DNA of 64,000 nt, from the NCBI GenBank assembly GCA_016432725.1, contig JACJDG010000003.1, positions 2,914,001 to 2,978,000 on the forward strand, in the 5' to 3' direction. Numbering within the stretch: the first letter of the stretch is position 1; each line of letters starts with the position of its first letter. Below are positions 54,812 to 64,000 of the stretch, piece after piece. The notes below the pieces were generated by a model. That model saw nothing but the letters and a program-made list of their open reading frames with translations, ran no database searches and had not been told where the DNA came from. Made by a program: the position numbers and the translations under genes. Source of the DNA: Streptomyces sp. DHE7-1 (GTDB taxonomy: Bacteria; Actinomycetota; Actinomycetes; Streptomycetales; Streptomycetaceae).

Positions 54812-57800
54812 GTGGCGGAGCCGGGGGGACAGGTGCAGCCGGTCGCTGGCGTGTACGAACAGCTGATTACCGACGACGTGAGCGAGACGCTGGGGCAGCT
54901 CGAGGCCCTGGGGTGGAAGGCCGTCTACGCGGAAGTCAGTGCGGAGTCCGCGCCGCACGTGCTTGCCCGTCATATCGGGGAGGTGGTCGCCCGCAAGCTC
55001 CGTCAGCTCCCGCCGGCCCAGCAGGTTCGGTTCGCCAACCAGGTCCTGACGTCCCTGAGCACCGCCATTCCCGAGCAGGGCGAACCCGAGCCGGTCAGGA
55101 AGGTCGCGGAAGGCCCACGGCAGCTGCTCGCCCTGGCCGAGCAGGAGGCACCCGGGGCGTACGCGATCCGGCCGCTCACCCCGCTCTCCGAGACGTCGCT
55201 GCTCACGAACTCGCCGGAAGACCTCAGTCTGGGCTCGGAGCTGCGGGCCGAACTCGCCACGGCCGACCGCATCGATCTGCTCTGCGCCTTCGTGAAGTGG
55301 TACGGCATCCGTGTTCTCGAGGACGCTCTGCGCGCCGCAAAGGAGCGAGGCGTACCGATCCGCGTCATCACGACCACCTACATGGGCGCCACCGACCGCC
55401 ACGCGCTCGACCGTCTGGTCCGCGACTTCGGTGCCACCGTCAAGGTGAACTACGAGATCCGCTCGACCCGCCTGCATGCCAAGGCGTGGCTGTTCCGGCG
55501 CAGGACGGGCTTCGACACGGCGTACGTCGGCAGCTCGAACCTCTCCCGAGCCGCACTGCTCGACGGCGTGGAGTGGAACGTCCGCCTGTCCTCGATCGCG
55601 ACACCCGCGGTGCTGGACAAGTTCGAGGCGACCTTCGACGCGTACTGGAACGACACCGCCTTCGAGACGTACGACCCCGATCTGCACGCGGAGCGCCTTG
55701 ACGGGGCACTGGCCCAGGCCGGCGGCGGCACGTCCGCCGCTGACCTGAGGATCAACCTTTCCGGCCTCCAGGTGCGGCCCTTCCCGCATCAGCGCGACAT
55801 GCTGGAGCGGCTGCGCGTCGAACGGGAGATCCGAGGACGTCACCGCAACCTCCTGGTCGCGGCGACCGGCACCGGTAAGACCGTGATGGCAGCCCTGGAC
55901 TACCGGAGCCTCTGCGGACCTTCGAAGAGCGACAGGCCGAGGCTGCTGTTCGTGGCCCACCGCAAGGAGATCCTTCGGCAGTCGCTGCGCACCTATCGCG
56001 AGGTCCTGGACGACGCCTCGTTCGGCGAACTGCTGCACGCCGGCACGGAACCCCGCGCCTGGGAGCACGTGTTCGCGAGCGTCCAGTCACTGAACGTCTC
56101 ACGGCTTGAACAACTGGCCTCCGAGCACTTCGACGTCATCGTCATCGACGAGTTCCACCACGCCACCGCCGCCACGTACCGGCGGGTCATCGACCACTTC
56201 ACTCCGCGGGAGCTGCTGGGCCTCACCGCGACGCCCGAGCGGATGGACGGTCGAAACGTTCAGGACGAGTTCTTCGACGGCCGGATCGCCGCCGAGATGC
56301 GACTGTGGGAGGCCCTGGAGAACGACCTGCTCTGTCCCTTCCACTACTTCGGCATTCCGGACGGTACGGATCTGACGAATCTTGGCTGGCAGAAGGGCAC
56401 GTACGCCGACCGGGAACTGGGCAACCTCTACACGGGCGACGACGCCCGTGCCCGGATCGTCGTAAAGCAGATCAGGGACAAGGTCTCCCATCCGGGCGCC
56501 ATGCGGGCACTGGGTTTCTGCGTCACCAAGGCCCACGCCCACTTCATGGCCGACTTCTTCCGCCGGGCCGGCTTCCGGACCACGGCGCTCGACAGTGACT
56601 CCCCTGCCGAAACGCGCGCCCGCGCCCTCTCCGAGCTGCGCGAGGGGAAGCTTCAGGTGATCTTCTCGGTCGATCTGTTCAACGAGGGGCTGGACATCCC
56701 CGACGTGGACACTCTGCTCCTCCTCCGCCCCACCAACAGTGCGACCGTCTTCCTCCAGCAGTTGGGACGCGGACTGCGGCGCACCGAGACGAAGCCCGTG
56801 CTCACCGTCCTCGACTTCATCGGGCAGCACCGTGCCGAGTTCCGTTTCGAGGAGCAGTTCCGGGCACTGACCAACCTCTCGCGGAACCGGCTCGTCGATC
56901 ACATAGAGCACGACTTCCCGCAGTTGCCGTCCGGCTGCCAGATCATCCTGGAGGGCAAGTCCAAGGACCTCGTCCTGGACAACATCCGTACGCAGTTGGG
57001 CGCCACCGTGAAGACGCTGGTGAACGAGGTGAAGGCGTACCGCACCCCCGTCTCGCCGACTACCTTCGCGAGAGCCGCCGGGAGGTCAAGGAGCTCTACA
57101 AGAGTGACAACTCCTGGACCACCGTCCTTCGGCGAGCCGGCCTGCTCGAAGAGGCCCCGACACCCGGAGAGGCGGCGCTGCTCAAGCGGGTCCACGCGTT
57201 CCTCCACGTCGACGACCCGGAGCGGGCAGCGGCCTATCTGCGTCTCCTCGAAGACGGCGCCCCGTCCTACGAGGAGCTGACTCCGCCCGATCAGACGTAC
57301 GCCCGCATGCTGTTCTTCAACCTCTGGGACAACGCGGGCGGGTTCACCGGCTTCCAGGAGGGCCTTGAGTCGCTGCGCGCTCAGCGGGCGTTCCGCGACG
57401 AGTTGCGGCAGGTGCTGTCGCACGTCATGGAGCAGGCGGACCACTTCCCGATCCCGCTGTCCGGACGTCTCAGCCATGTTCCGCTGAGGGTCCACAGTGC
57501 GTACAACCGCTCCGAGATCCTTGCCGCCCTCGGAGTGGCCCGCTTCGGCGGGCAGATGCCACGCTCCTTTGCCCAGGGCGTGCAGTGGGTCGAGGAACTG
57601 GGGACGGATGCCCTGCTCATCACGCTGGAGAAGAACGAGAAGGACTTCTCCCCACCGTCCGCTACAAGGACTACGCGCTGAGCCCGGCACTCTTCCACTG
57701 GGAGTCCCAGAACTCGACGGCGGAGAACAGCCGTACCGGCCTGCGTTACCGACTCCACGAGCAGCGTGGCAGCCACGTCCTGATCTTCATGCGCCGCTAC

Positions 57801-57956
57801 AAGAACACCGACATAGGCAAGCCCCAGCCGTGGATGCTCCTCGGCCCGGCCGCCTACGAGAGCCACACCGGCAGCAAGCCGATGGCGATCACCTGGCGCC
57901 TGGAGCACGACCTTCCGGCGGACGTCTGGACCTATTCGGCAGTGGCCGCTGGCTAG
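54812..57956 (+). CDS. PLD-nuclease/DEAD-box helicase/DUF3427 multidomain protein (two apparent frameshifts)
   Basis: This is a large DNA-processing protein of about 1,048 residues. A phospholipase-D-type nuclease domain comes first (about residues 135-280, with RLHAKAWLFRR and YVGSSNLSRAALLDGVEWN). An SF2 helicase with Walker A AATGTGKT, motif II VIDEFHHA, LLGLTATPERMDG and motif VI FLQQLGRGLRR comes next. A C-terminal DUF3427 domain ends the protein (HWESQNSTAENSRTGLRYRLHEQRGSHVLIFMR). Frames join near 57052-57056 and 57652-57656, each by one missing C. GTG 54812 is preferred over GTG 54794 because GAGGGGG lies five bases upstream. Related fusions occur in repair, restriction and phage-defence contexts; here no methylase or partner gene is adjacent. 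Confidence 0.88.
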
Positions 57957-58064
57957 GGGCCGGCGCGCTCACATGGCAGGTGCGAGGCTGGTGACCCGGC
58001 TGAGCCGCCAACCGGTCGGGGCCGGCGACAACCCGCCGACCCCGACCCCGCCCCAACCCGACCG

Positions 58065-58810
58065 TCAGCGGCCAAGCAGGGCGAAGACCCCCACCCGAGG
58101 TACTCGCGCTCGTACCGGGCATAGCGGACCGGTTCCCGGGAGAGTTCCGCTCTCAGTTCGGGGGCCAACTCGTCGTCGGGGTTCCGGTCGAGCCAGCGGC
58201 GGATGTTGAGCCACTGTGCTGCCCGGTAGCGGTCCCAGCTGTCCTGGTCGGCGAGCATCATCTCGACCACGTCGTAGCCCAGTTCGCCGAACCGCTCGAT
58301 GAGATCCGGCAGCGACCGGTAGTCCTCTTCGGTGCGGGCGTGGTAGGCCTCGACGCAGTTCTGGTCGGGCGGGTCGCGGCGCCAGTACGGTTCGCCGATG
58401 AGCAGCATGCCGCCGGGGCGGAGGCTCTGGCGGAGCAGTTCGATGGTGCCGGTGATCCCGTCGCCGATCCAGGTCGCGCCGATGCACGCGGCGAGGTCGA
58501 CGGGTTCGTCGGCGACGTAGCCGGACGCGTCGCCGTGGACGAAGTCCACCTGGTCGGCGACGCCGAGCTCGGCGGCCCGGGCGCGGGCCCTGGCCGTGAA
58601 CTCGGTGCTGATGTCCACCCCGGTCCCGGTGATGCGGTGGGTGTGCGCCCAGGTGCACAGCATCTCGCCCGAGCCGCTGGCGAGGTCGAGTGCGCGGGTG
58701 CCGGGGGTCAGGTGCAGCGCCTGCCCCAGGGCAGCCAGCTTCTCGCTGGTGAAGGGGTTGTGGATGCGGTGGCTGCTCTCGCGGATGGTGAATTCACGTG
58801 GAAGATCCAC
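58065..58810 (-). CDS. SAM-dependent methyltransferase (one apparent frameshift)
   Basis: This is a class I methyltransferase of 249 residues. Motif I is ALDLASGSGEMLCTWA, the acidic loop is GVDISTEFTARARARAAELG, DFVHGDASGYV follows, and CIGATWIGDGITGTIELL and RPGGMLLIGEPYW are typical later blocks. A GTG start at 58810 is used. As read, the frame continues to 57953, but one missing G near 58096-58101 gives the natural ending EYLGWGVFALLGR with a stop at 58065. It converges with the helicase gene. The substrate is unknown. Confidence 0.87.
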
Positions 58811-59030
58811 TGTCGGGGTTCCTTGTGTCCGATGAGGTCGTGGAAGGTACGGGGGACGGCCTGTTGCCGCGGGCCGTCGTTGCCTGGACCGTCATCGAAA
58901 GCACCTCATCCGGACGTACGGGTCTTCGGAACCTCGGCGAGGTTAGGACGCGGCCGCCGGCCGTGTCCACCGGGTTTTCACCGCCCCGCGGGCGCGGCCT
59001 CGCGGGGCCTCACTCCTCGCTGTCCGGCGC

Positions 59031-60495
59031 TCAGCGCCGTGCAGACTTGTCGCTCCGGCCGGGGGCGTTCGGGGCGGCGTGGGGCGGGTGCTGCGTGTGG
59101 CGCGGATGGCGGGCGTCGGGGTCGCGGGGGTTGGCGCCCTTGCCGCCGGACGGGGTGTGGTGCGCCTGGGTCGACCGGTCGGCCGGGGGCAGCGTCCTGG
59201 AGATGGGCTGGATGTGGGGGCCGGCAGAGGTGGCGGCCGGAGCGCGTGGGCCGGGGTCCTCGCGTCGGGCCGGGCGCCGGCCGGCGTTGCGGCGCCCGCC
59301 TTGTCGTCGGGTGTCGCCTTGCCGGGCGGCGGGTGACCGGAGGTCGCGGCGGCGGAGGCCGTGTCGGCGCGGTCGTCGCCGGTTCCGCTGGTGCCCGGGG
59401 CGAAGGCGAGGGTCGTGCCGAGGGCCACGGAGAGGGCGGCGAGGGCGGTGCCCACCGCCAGGCGGCGGTTGTGCGGGGGCCGGTCGGCATGGGCGTGGCC
59501 GTGGGCGGCGGGCGGTCCGGCCGCGTGGGCGGGGCGGGTCCTCGCCGCCGTCCTCAGGCCTTCCGTGCGGGCGGGGCGGATCGCCGCGGATGCCCGCGTC
59601 CCGGGGCCGACCACGGAGGGTGCCGTCGAGGGGAGGGAGACCGGGGCGCCGGAGTCGTCCAGGGCCGCCAGGGTCCGCGCGCACTGTCCGGCGTCGGGGC
59701 GGGCCTCGGCGTCCTTGGCGGTCATGGCGCGGAGCAGGGCCGTCAGTTCCGGGGAGACCCAGGTGGGTATCTCGGGTGCGCGAAGGAGGCGGGCGACCGC
59801 TGCCTCCAGGGGGTGCCCGGGTATTCCAGTCCCCCTTTCAGGCACTCCAGCAGGACCAGGCCGAGCGCGTAGACGTCGGTGGGCGGTCCGACGTACCCGC
59901 CCTCGACCTGCTCGGGCGCCAGGTACGCGGCGGTGCCGGTCAGCACGTCGGGTGCCGTCTGACGGGTGGCGTCCGCCAGGCGCGCTATGCCGAAGTCGGC
60001 CAGGTGGGGTTCGCCGGCCGAGTCGAGCAGGACGTTCGACGGTTTGACGTCGCGGTGCACTATGTCGGCCCGGTGGACGTGGGCGAGCGCCCGTGCGAGG
60101 GAGGCACCGAGGGCCGTCACGCGCCGCTCGGGCAGGGTTCCGCCACCCAGGAGGCTGTGCAGCGTGGGGCCTTCGACGAGTTGCATGACCAGATAGGTGC
60201 GGTCGTCCTCGCGGCCCGAGTCGTAGACCGTGACCAGTCCGGGGTGCTGGAGGCCGGCGAGGAGGACGGCCTCCGCGGTCAGCCGGTCCTCGGTCTGCGG
60301 GCCCGGCCCCGGCCGGAAGACCTTGACGGCGACGGGCCGCTCGAGGCGCGTGTCGAGACCCTCGTAGACGTCGGCCATGCCTCCCGATCCGATTCTCGCG
60401 CCCAACCGGTAGCGTCCGGACAGGACGTGAGCGGACGCCGGGTCCGCTGCGACCGGCCCGGCGGTCTGCGGGGCTGCTGATCGGCTGGCCTTCAT
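59031..60495 (-). CDS. Membrane Ser/Thr protein kinase (frameshifts; C-terminus uncertain)
   Basis: This is a Hanks-type kinase. The glycine loop is IGSGGMADVYEG, the ATP Lys is in RPVAVKVFRPG, the catalytic loop is IVHRDVKPSNVLLD, the metal-binding loop LADFGIARL, and the activation segment includes TGTAAYLAPEQVEGG. One missing G near 59820 carries the frame into GHPLEAAVARLLRAPEIP and the kinase C-lobe. A juxtamembrane linker, one transmembrane helix (LAVGTALAALSVALGTTLAFAPG) and a Pro/Thr-rich extracellular tail without PASTA repeats follow. In the tail the frame is ambiguous; the end at 59031 (SDKSARR) looks most natural and 58943 is an alternative. The ATG at 60495 has GGAGA upstream. 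Confidence 0.85.
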
Positions 60496-60743
60496 CTGGG
60501 TCTCCGTTGCTGTCACCTCGTGCCGGACTCGGCCATGGGACGTGCTCCGATGCGGGTACCCGAGCCCGTGTCAGGTATCCGGACGAACTCGGTGGCGCGG
60601 GTGTGCGTCCTGGCGGAGGCTGGGGGTACGCCGGGGCCGGTCGCACGGCCGGGGCCCGGAGTACGCCGCACCGCCGGGTGTCCAGCGCCAGCGCCGGGCT
60701 TCCGGTGGATCCCGCGACGAAGAGCCGATACGGGGGTTCCGCG

Positions 60744-61285
60744 ATGGGCGCGACTGTCGCTGCCGTGAGCAGCAACGGCGAGTACTCCTTCACCAAGCCC
60801 AACCGGGAGCGGATCACCCTGCTCGCCGGCCTCGGGGTGGAGGGGGACGTGCACGCCGGGGTGACCGTGAGGCACCGGTCGCGCGTCGCCCGGGACCCGA
60901 CCCGGCCGAACCTCCGGCAGGTGCACCTCATCCACGAGGAGCTGTTCGAGGAGGTCGGGGCGAGCGGGTTCCGGGTGGCGGCCGGGGAGCTGGGCGAGAA
61001 CATCACCACCCGGGGATCGATCTGCTGGGGCTGCCCACCGGGGCGGTGCTGCGGATCGGGGACGAGGCCGTCGTGGAGGTGACCGGGCTGCGCAATCCGT
61101 GCCGTCAGATCGACGGCTTCCGGCGGGGGCTGCTGAAGCAGGTCGTGGGGCGGGACGCGGAGGGGCACGTCCGATACCGGGCCGGGGTCATGGGGGTGGT
61201 GAGGATGGGTGGCGTCGTACGCGCCGGGGACGCGATCTCCGTGGAGCTGCCCGACGGGCCGCACCGGGCGCTCGAACGGGTCTGA
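60744..61285 (+). CDS. MOSC-domain protein (one apparent frameshift)
   Basis: This is a molybdenum-cofactor sulfurase C-terminal (MOSC) domain protein of 181 residues. It has GATVAAVSSNGEYSFTKPNRERITLLAGLGVEGDVHAG at the start, RQVHLIHEELFEE, and the conserved Cys in VTGLRNPCRQIDGF, the proposed sulfur carrier. One missing G near 61013-61016 joins TTRG to IDLLGLPTGAVLRIG. MOSC proteins transfer sulfur to metal cofactors or detoxify N-hydroxylated compounds; no partner is encoded next to it. Confidence 0.88.
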
Positions 61286-61302
61286 CCGACCGGCCGCCCG
61301 AT

Positions 61303-61356
61303 CTCGTCCGGCAGCCCGGTCTCGTCCAGCAGCCCGGTCGCGTCCAGCAGCCCGGT
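61303..61356. repeat. Three tandem 18-bp repeats
   Basis: The units CTCGTCCGGCAGCCCGGT, CTCGTCCAGCAGCCCGGT and CGCGTCCAGCAGCCCGGT follow each other exactly. They lie in the 250 bp between the MOSC and DUF2267 stops, a convergent intergenic region with no other feature seen. The 18-bp period would keep a reading frame, but no real gene covers it. Confidence 0.85.
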
Positions 61357-61535
61357 CGTCCGGCCGCCCGGCCGTTCGTCTTCCGGCCCCCTGATTGCGG
61401 CCCCTGGCTTCTGGACCCCGCTTCTGGACCGTACGGCCGGTTGCCGGGCGCCGCTGTCGGCGGTCGCCGGACCTACGACGGATCGGCGCGGCGCCCGGAG
61501 AGACGTGATGGGGGGGCCGGGGCGTGGGCGGAGGT

Positions 61536-62036
61536 CTATGCCGCCGCCGCCAGGTCCGCGCGGCCGAACAGCAGGGCGTAGCCGGGCGGGAGTTGGGCCA
61601 GGACCCGGGTCGTCAGCGGCTCGCCGACGGTGTCCGCCACGACGCCGAGGACCGAGCTGACGTCCCAGCGGGCCGTGGCCGGGGTGGCGTCCTCGAGGTG
61701 GTCCGCCACGGACTCGACGAACTCGCGGGCGGAAAGCGGGGTGTTCGCGGGGATCTGGGAGGCGAGCAGGATGCCCGCCTGCCTGGGCAGGGCCTGAGCG
61801 AGGGAGACTCGTTCCTCGCCGGTCACGTGGCCGCCCAGGGCGGTGAGCACGGTACGGGTGACGCGCTCGGCCTCGGCCGCCGTCGAATACCGGCCGGCCT
61901 CGCGCACCGCCTCGGTGAGCGCCTCCCAGCGGGCGGTGTCGGCGCCGGCCTCGGGAGCGAGCGGGCGCTGCGACGGGGCCGCGGCAGGGGCGGGGGCGGG
62001 GATGGTCGTTCTGGGCTGCGGGGTCGTGACGGTCAT
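61536..62036 (-). CDS. DUF2267 family protein
   Basis: This is a cytoplasmic protein of 166 residues. A Pro/Ala-rich N-terminal tail (about 35 residues) precedes the DUF2267 helical domain: EAERVTRTVLTALGGHVTGEERVSLAQALPRQAGILL, SAREFVESVADHLE and VLGVVADTVGEPLTTRVLAQLPPGYALLF. A GAGGAGG ribosome site nine bases upstream supports the ATG at 62036. DUF2267 proteins are often encoded beside Hsp20 or stress proteins, as here. The function is unknown. Confidence 0.87.
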   Translation of the reverse strand: MTVTTPQPRTTIPAPAPAAAPSQRPLAPEAGADTARWEALTEAVREAGRYSTAAEAERVTRTVLTALGGHVTGEERVSLAQALPRQAGILLASQIPANTPLSAREFVESVADHLEDATPATARWDVSSVLGVVADTVGEPLTTRVLAQLPPGYALLFGRADLAAAA

Positions 62037-62215
62037 CGTGGTGGATCCTCCTCGGGGACACTTCGGGCACCGGGAGCCCGGTACCCCGTAACGCGGCGTG
62101 CATGAGCCGGAATTCGGCCAGAGTGCGGCATGTGGGGGCATGCGGTCCGTGCAAAGGGTGCGGCTCGTGTGGCGACATCCGCCCCGACGCGGCGGGCTGG
62201 CGCCGGCGCACGGCG

Positions 62216-62250
62216 GCGCCCCGTGACCCCCGCTCGGGGCCACGGGGCGC
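62216..62250. terminator. Hairpin terminator downstream of hsp20
   Basis: GCGCCCCGTG (62216-62225) pairs with CACGGGGCGC (62241-62250), with an inner CCCC/GGGG extension. It lies 23 bp beyond the Hsp20 stop on the minus strand. Confidence 0.8.
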
Positions 62251-62272
62251 GGAGAACGCGGCCTGGGCGCGC

Positions 62273-62710
62273 TCAGCCGGTGATCTGCTTGCGGCCGCTG
62301 TCGCCGCCGCTGATCCGGATGCGGCGCGGCTTGGCCTGTTCGGCCACCGGGATGCGCAGGGTCAGGACGCCGGACTCGTACGAGGCGTCGATGCGCTCGG
62401 TGTCGAGGGTCTCGCCGAGGAAGAGCTGACGGGTGAAGGTGCCCGTGGGGCGCTCGGCGACGATCATCTCGGCGCCCTCCGGCGCGGGGCCGCGGCGCTC
62501 GGCGCGGACGTTGAGGACGTTGCGCTCGACGTCCAGCTCGATCGTCTCGGGGTCGATGCCGGGAAGGTCGAAGTGGACCAGGAACTCGTCACCGGAGCGG
62601 TAGGCGTCCATCGGCATGGCGGACGGGCGGCCGGCGGGGGTGTTCGCGCTGCCGAAGACCTGCTGCGCGAGTCGGTCGAGGTCGCGGAACGGGTCGGTAC
62701 GCATGAGCAT
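62273..62710 (-). CDS. Hsp20/alpha-crystallin small heat-shock protein
   Basis: This is a cytoplasmic holdase chaperone of 145 residues. It begins LMRTDPFRDLDRLAQQVFG, as in the Streptomyces Hsp18 group. The alpha-crystallin domain spans about residues 37-130 (DEFLVHFDLPGIDPETIELDVERNVLNVRAERR), ending with the ESGVLTLRIPVAEQAKPRRI motif. The ATG at 62710 is nine bases from AGAGGAG; a GTG at 62713 is possible. In S. albus hsp18 is repressed by RheA, but no RheA-type TGTCATC-N5-GATGACA operator was seen here. Confidence 0.94.
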   Translation of the reverse strand: MLMRTDPFRDLDRLAQQVFGSANTPAGRPSAMPMDAYRSGDEFLVHFDLPGIDPETIELDVERNVLNVRAERRGPAPEGAEMIVAERPTGTFTRQLFLGETLDTERIDASYESGVLTLRIPVAEQAKPRRIRISGGDSGRKQITG

Positions 62711-62760
62711 CACGGCTCACTCCTCTCGTCAGGTACTGGGTGCGATGCCCTTCGACTACT

Positions 62761-62789
62761 TATATAGCTCGGAGCCGGAAAGTTGACAA
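62761..62789 (-). promoter_or_regulatory. Consensus-like promoter for hsp20
   Basis: On the minus strand, TTGTCA (62789-62784) and TATATA (62766-62761) are separated by exactly 17 bases, a near-consensus vegetative promoter. It is unusually AT-rich for this genome. The start point would lie about 40-45 bases upstream of the Hsp20 start codon. Confidence 0.75.
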
Positions 62790-62896
62790 GCCTCGACTCA
62801 GCTTGATGGAGCCGAAAGGGCGCGCGTTAGCCTCGGACCAGGCAGCAAAGGCAGACGAAGCAGACCAGAACGTATCGACGTAGGTGGAGGCAGCTC

Positions 62897-63199
62897 ATGG
62901 TCAGGGTTCCCAGCGCGGTGGTCGCGGCGACCGGACTCGTCGGCGGGTACGGCGTCGCCCGCTGGACCGGGAAGCGGCAGCTCGGCGGGGTCGTCCTGGC
63001 CGCCGCGGGCGCGGCCGCCGCACAGCAGTGGCGCAGGCGGGCCGGAGGGAAGGCCGCCGGTGCGCTGACCGCCGGTTACGTCGCCGCGTTCGCCGGGTCC
63101 CACCCGCTGGCCAAGAAGGTCGGCGCCTGGCCGTCCGTCCTCGGTGTCGCGGGCGCCGTCGCCCTGGCCTCCTGGGCCGTCGCCGACCGGCGCGGCTGA
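62897..63199 (+). CDS. Small hydrophobic protein, 100 aa
   Basis: No named family is recognised. The ATG at 62897 has TGGAGG eight bases upstream. The product is hydrophobic and rich in Gly and Ala. Probable helices include AVVAATGLVGGYGVARW, LGGVVLAAAGAAAAQQW, AAGALTAGYVAAFAGSHPLA and VLGVAGAVALASWAV. It is probably a membrane protein. It is divergent from hsp20. Confidence 0.75.
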   Translation: MVRVPSAVVAATGLVGGYGVARWTGKRQLGGVVLAAAGAAAAQQWRRRAGGKAAGALTAGYVAAFAGSHPLAKKVGAWPSVLGVAGAVALASWAVADRRG

Positions 63200-63367
63200 G
63201 ACCGGCCCACCGGCCGGGCAGTCGGGGCAGTCGGGGCGCGTCGGACCCGGGCGGGCGGCATCGACGCCCTACGGCGGCAGACGCTCCCCGTCGCGCCGCC
63301 CTGGCGCCGCGCCCGGCCCCGCCGCGGGGTCGCTCGCCGCGGGGATCCGCCCCCACGGGGCCGTCCG

Positions 63368-64000
63368 TTACAGCTCCGCCTGGCCCGCGCCCTTCAGCGC
63401 GCTCAGGTCGAAGACGCCGCCCATCTTGGCGAAGCCCAGGTCGCTGGGGTGCAGATGGTCGCCGGAGTCGTACTCGGGGCGCAGCCGGCGCGCGTCGTAC
63501 GGGTCCCGCAGGGCCTGGTCGAAGTCGACGACCGAGTCGTAGACACGGCCGGACCGGATCTCCGCGTTGACCCGCTGCCGCACCGCGTCACGGGCCGGTG
63601 TCCAGCCGCGGTGGCCGCGGAACGGCATGAGCGTCGCGCCGACCACCCTGAGCCCGCGGGCGTGCGCCTGGCGGACCAGGGTGCGCAGCCCCTCGGTGAT
63701 CTTGTCCGGGTCGGCGAGGGCGGGGTTGCGGATGATGTCGTTGATGCCGAGGTCGATGACGACGGCCTTCACGTTGGTCCGGGACAGGGTGTCCCGGCCG
63801 AAGCGGCCGAGGCCGCTCTGGTTCTCCGCCGGCCGGCCCAGCCCGTCCGCGAGGACCTGGTTGCCGCTGATGCCCTCGTTGACGATGCCGTAGCGCGGCA
63901 GGGCCTCACCGCCCGCGACCGCCGTGTGCAGCCGGCCCGCGAGGACGTCGGTCCAGCGGCGGTTGGCGCCGACCGTGGACGTTATGCCGTCGGTGATGGA
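63368..64000 (-). CDS. SGNH/GDSL hydrolase, N-terminus beyond window
   Basis: This is an esterase/lipase-type hydrolase, with 210 residues visible and the start lying outside the window. The first residues (SITDGITSTVGANRRW) are the end of block I (GDSITDG). Block II/III appears as GIVNEGISGNQVL, the GxND motif as VIDLGINDI, and the catalytic Asp/His pair in GDHLHPSDLGFAKMG (block V). The family is usually secreted in Streptomyces, so a signal peptide is probably encoded beyond the window. Confidence 0.9.
   Translation of the reverse strand, partial: SITDGITSTVGANRRWTDVLAGRLHTAVAGGEALPRYGIVNEGISGNQVLADGLGRPAENQSGLGRFGRDTLSRTNVKAVVIDLGINDIIRNPALADPDKITEGLRTLVRQAHARGLRVVGATLMPFRGHRGWTPARDAVRQRVNAEIRSGRVYDSVVDFDQALRDPYDARRLRPEYDSGDHLHPSDLGFAKMGGVFDLSALKGAGQAEL

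Noticed and set aside
61303..61356. Coding hexapeptide repeat (GLLDAT/GLLDET-like) on the minus strand
   Set aside because: It lies beyond the natural stop of the DUF2267 gene, in another frame, with no start or domain of its own.

Overview
The window is high-GC actinobacterial chromosome, almost certainly Streptomyces. It is rich in G/C third positions, GTG starts and short ATGA/GTGA gene overlaps. Its gene set is a Streptomyces core set: cslA-glxA, a PAS-GGDEF-EAL protein like CdgA, class E/F sortase biology, and DasR- and CebR-type operators. From memory, much of the order resembles the S. coelicolor region around cdgA and cslA-glxA. No prophage, integrase, transposase or CRISPR array was seen.

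Layout. 1-4.5 kb holds polymer catabolism: a CebR-like LacI regulator, an exact CebR-type operator and a GH1 beta-glucosidase, then a GH18 chitinase with a DasR-like site upstream. 4.5-10.9 kb holds a two-component system, a spermidine-synthase-like protein, an HTH/TPR regulator and a histidine phosphatase. 11-16 kb holds a PAP2-type membrane enzyme followed by a three-gene operon: a predicted Fe-S RecB/Cas4-like nuclease, an unknown 542-residue protein and an SF1 helicase. A sequence matching the RecA-independent (PafBC-type) DNA-damage promoter sits so that transcription would begin on the nuclease GTG codon. 17-21 kb holds tRNA-Lys, an M6 protease and cdgA. 21-31 kb is a catabolic block: two maleate-isomerase-like enzymes, a D-2-hydroxyacid dehydrogenase, an amidase, DUF3830, an Ehu-like ABC importer and an IclR-type regulator, ending at a second tRNA-Lys. 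31-41 kb is the envelope/oxidative polysaccharide region: an LPMO with a near-perfect DasR site, an SPFH protein, an NlpC/P60 hydrolase, a third tRNA-Lys, a FadR-type GntR, cslA-glxA and a GH6 glycosidase. 41-45 kb holds a sortase and two possible sortase substrates. 45-49 kb holds a ROK regulator divergent from a Gfo/Idh oxidoreductase, then an F420/flavin oxidoreductase and a six-copy 69-bp intergenic repeat. 49-64 kb is mixed: FAH hydrolase, a second YidC, a DUF1326/DUF2182 pair, a PLD-helicase-DUF3427 protein, a Ser/Thr kinase, a MOSC protein, Hsp20 and a truncated GDSL hydrolase.

Quality warning. At least 25 conserved genes are interrupted by single-base shifts. In every case worked through base by base, adding back one C or G in a short C or G run restores the family sequence. 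This looks like sequencing or assembly error, not gene decay, so those genes are annotated as single spans with the shift positions noted. Protein-level conclusions near those points are less certain.
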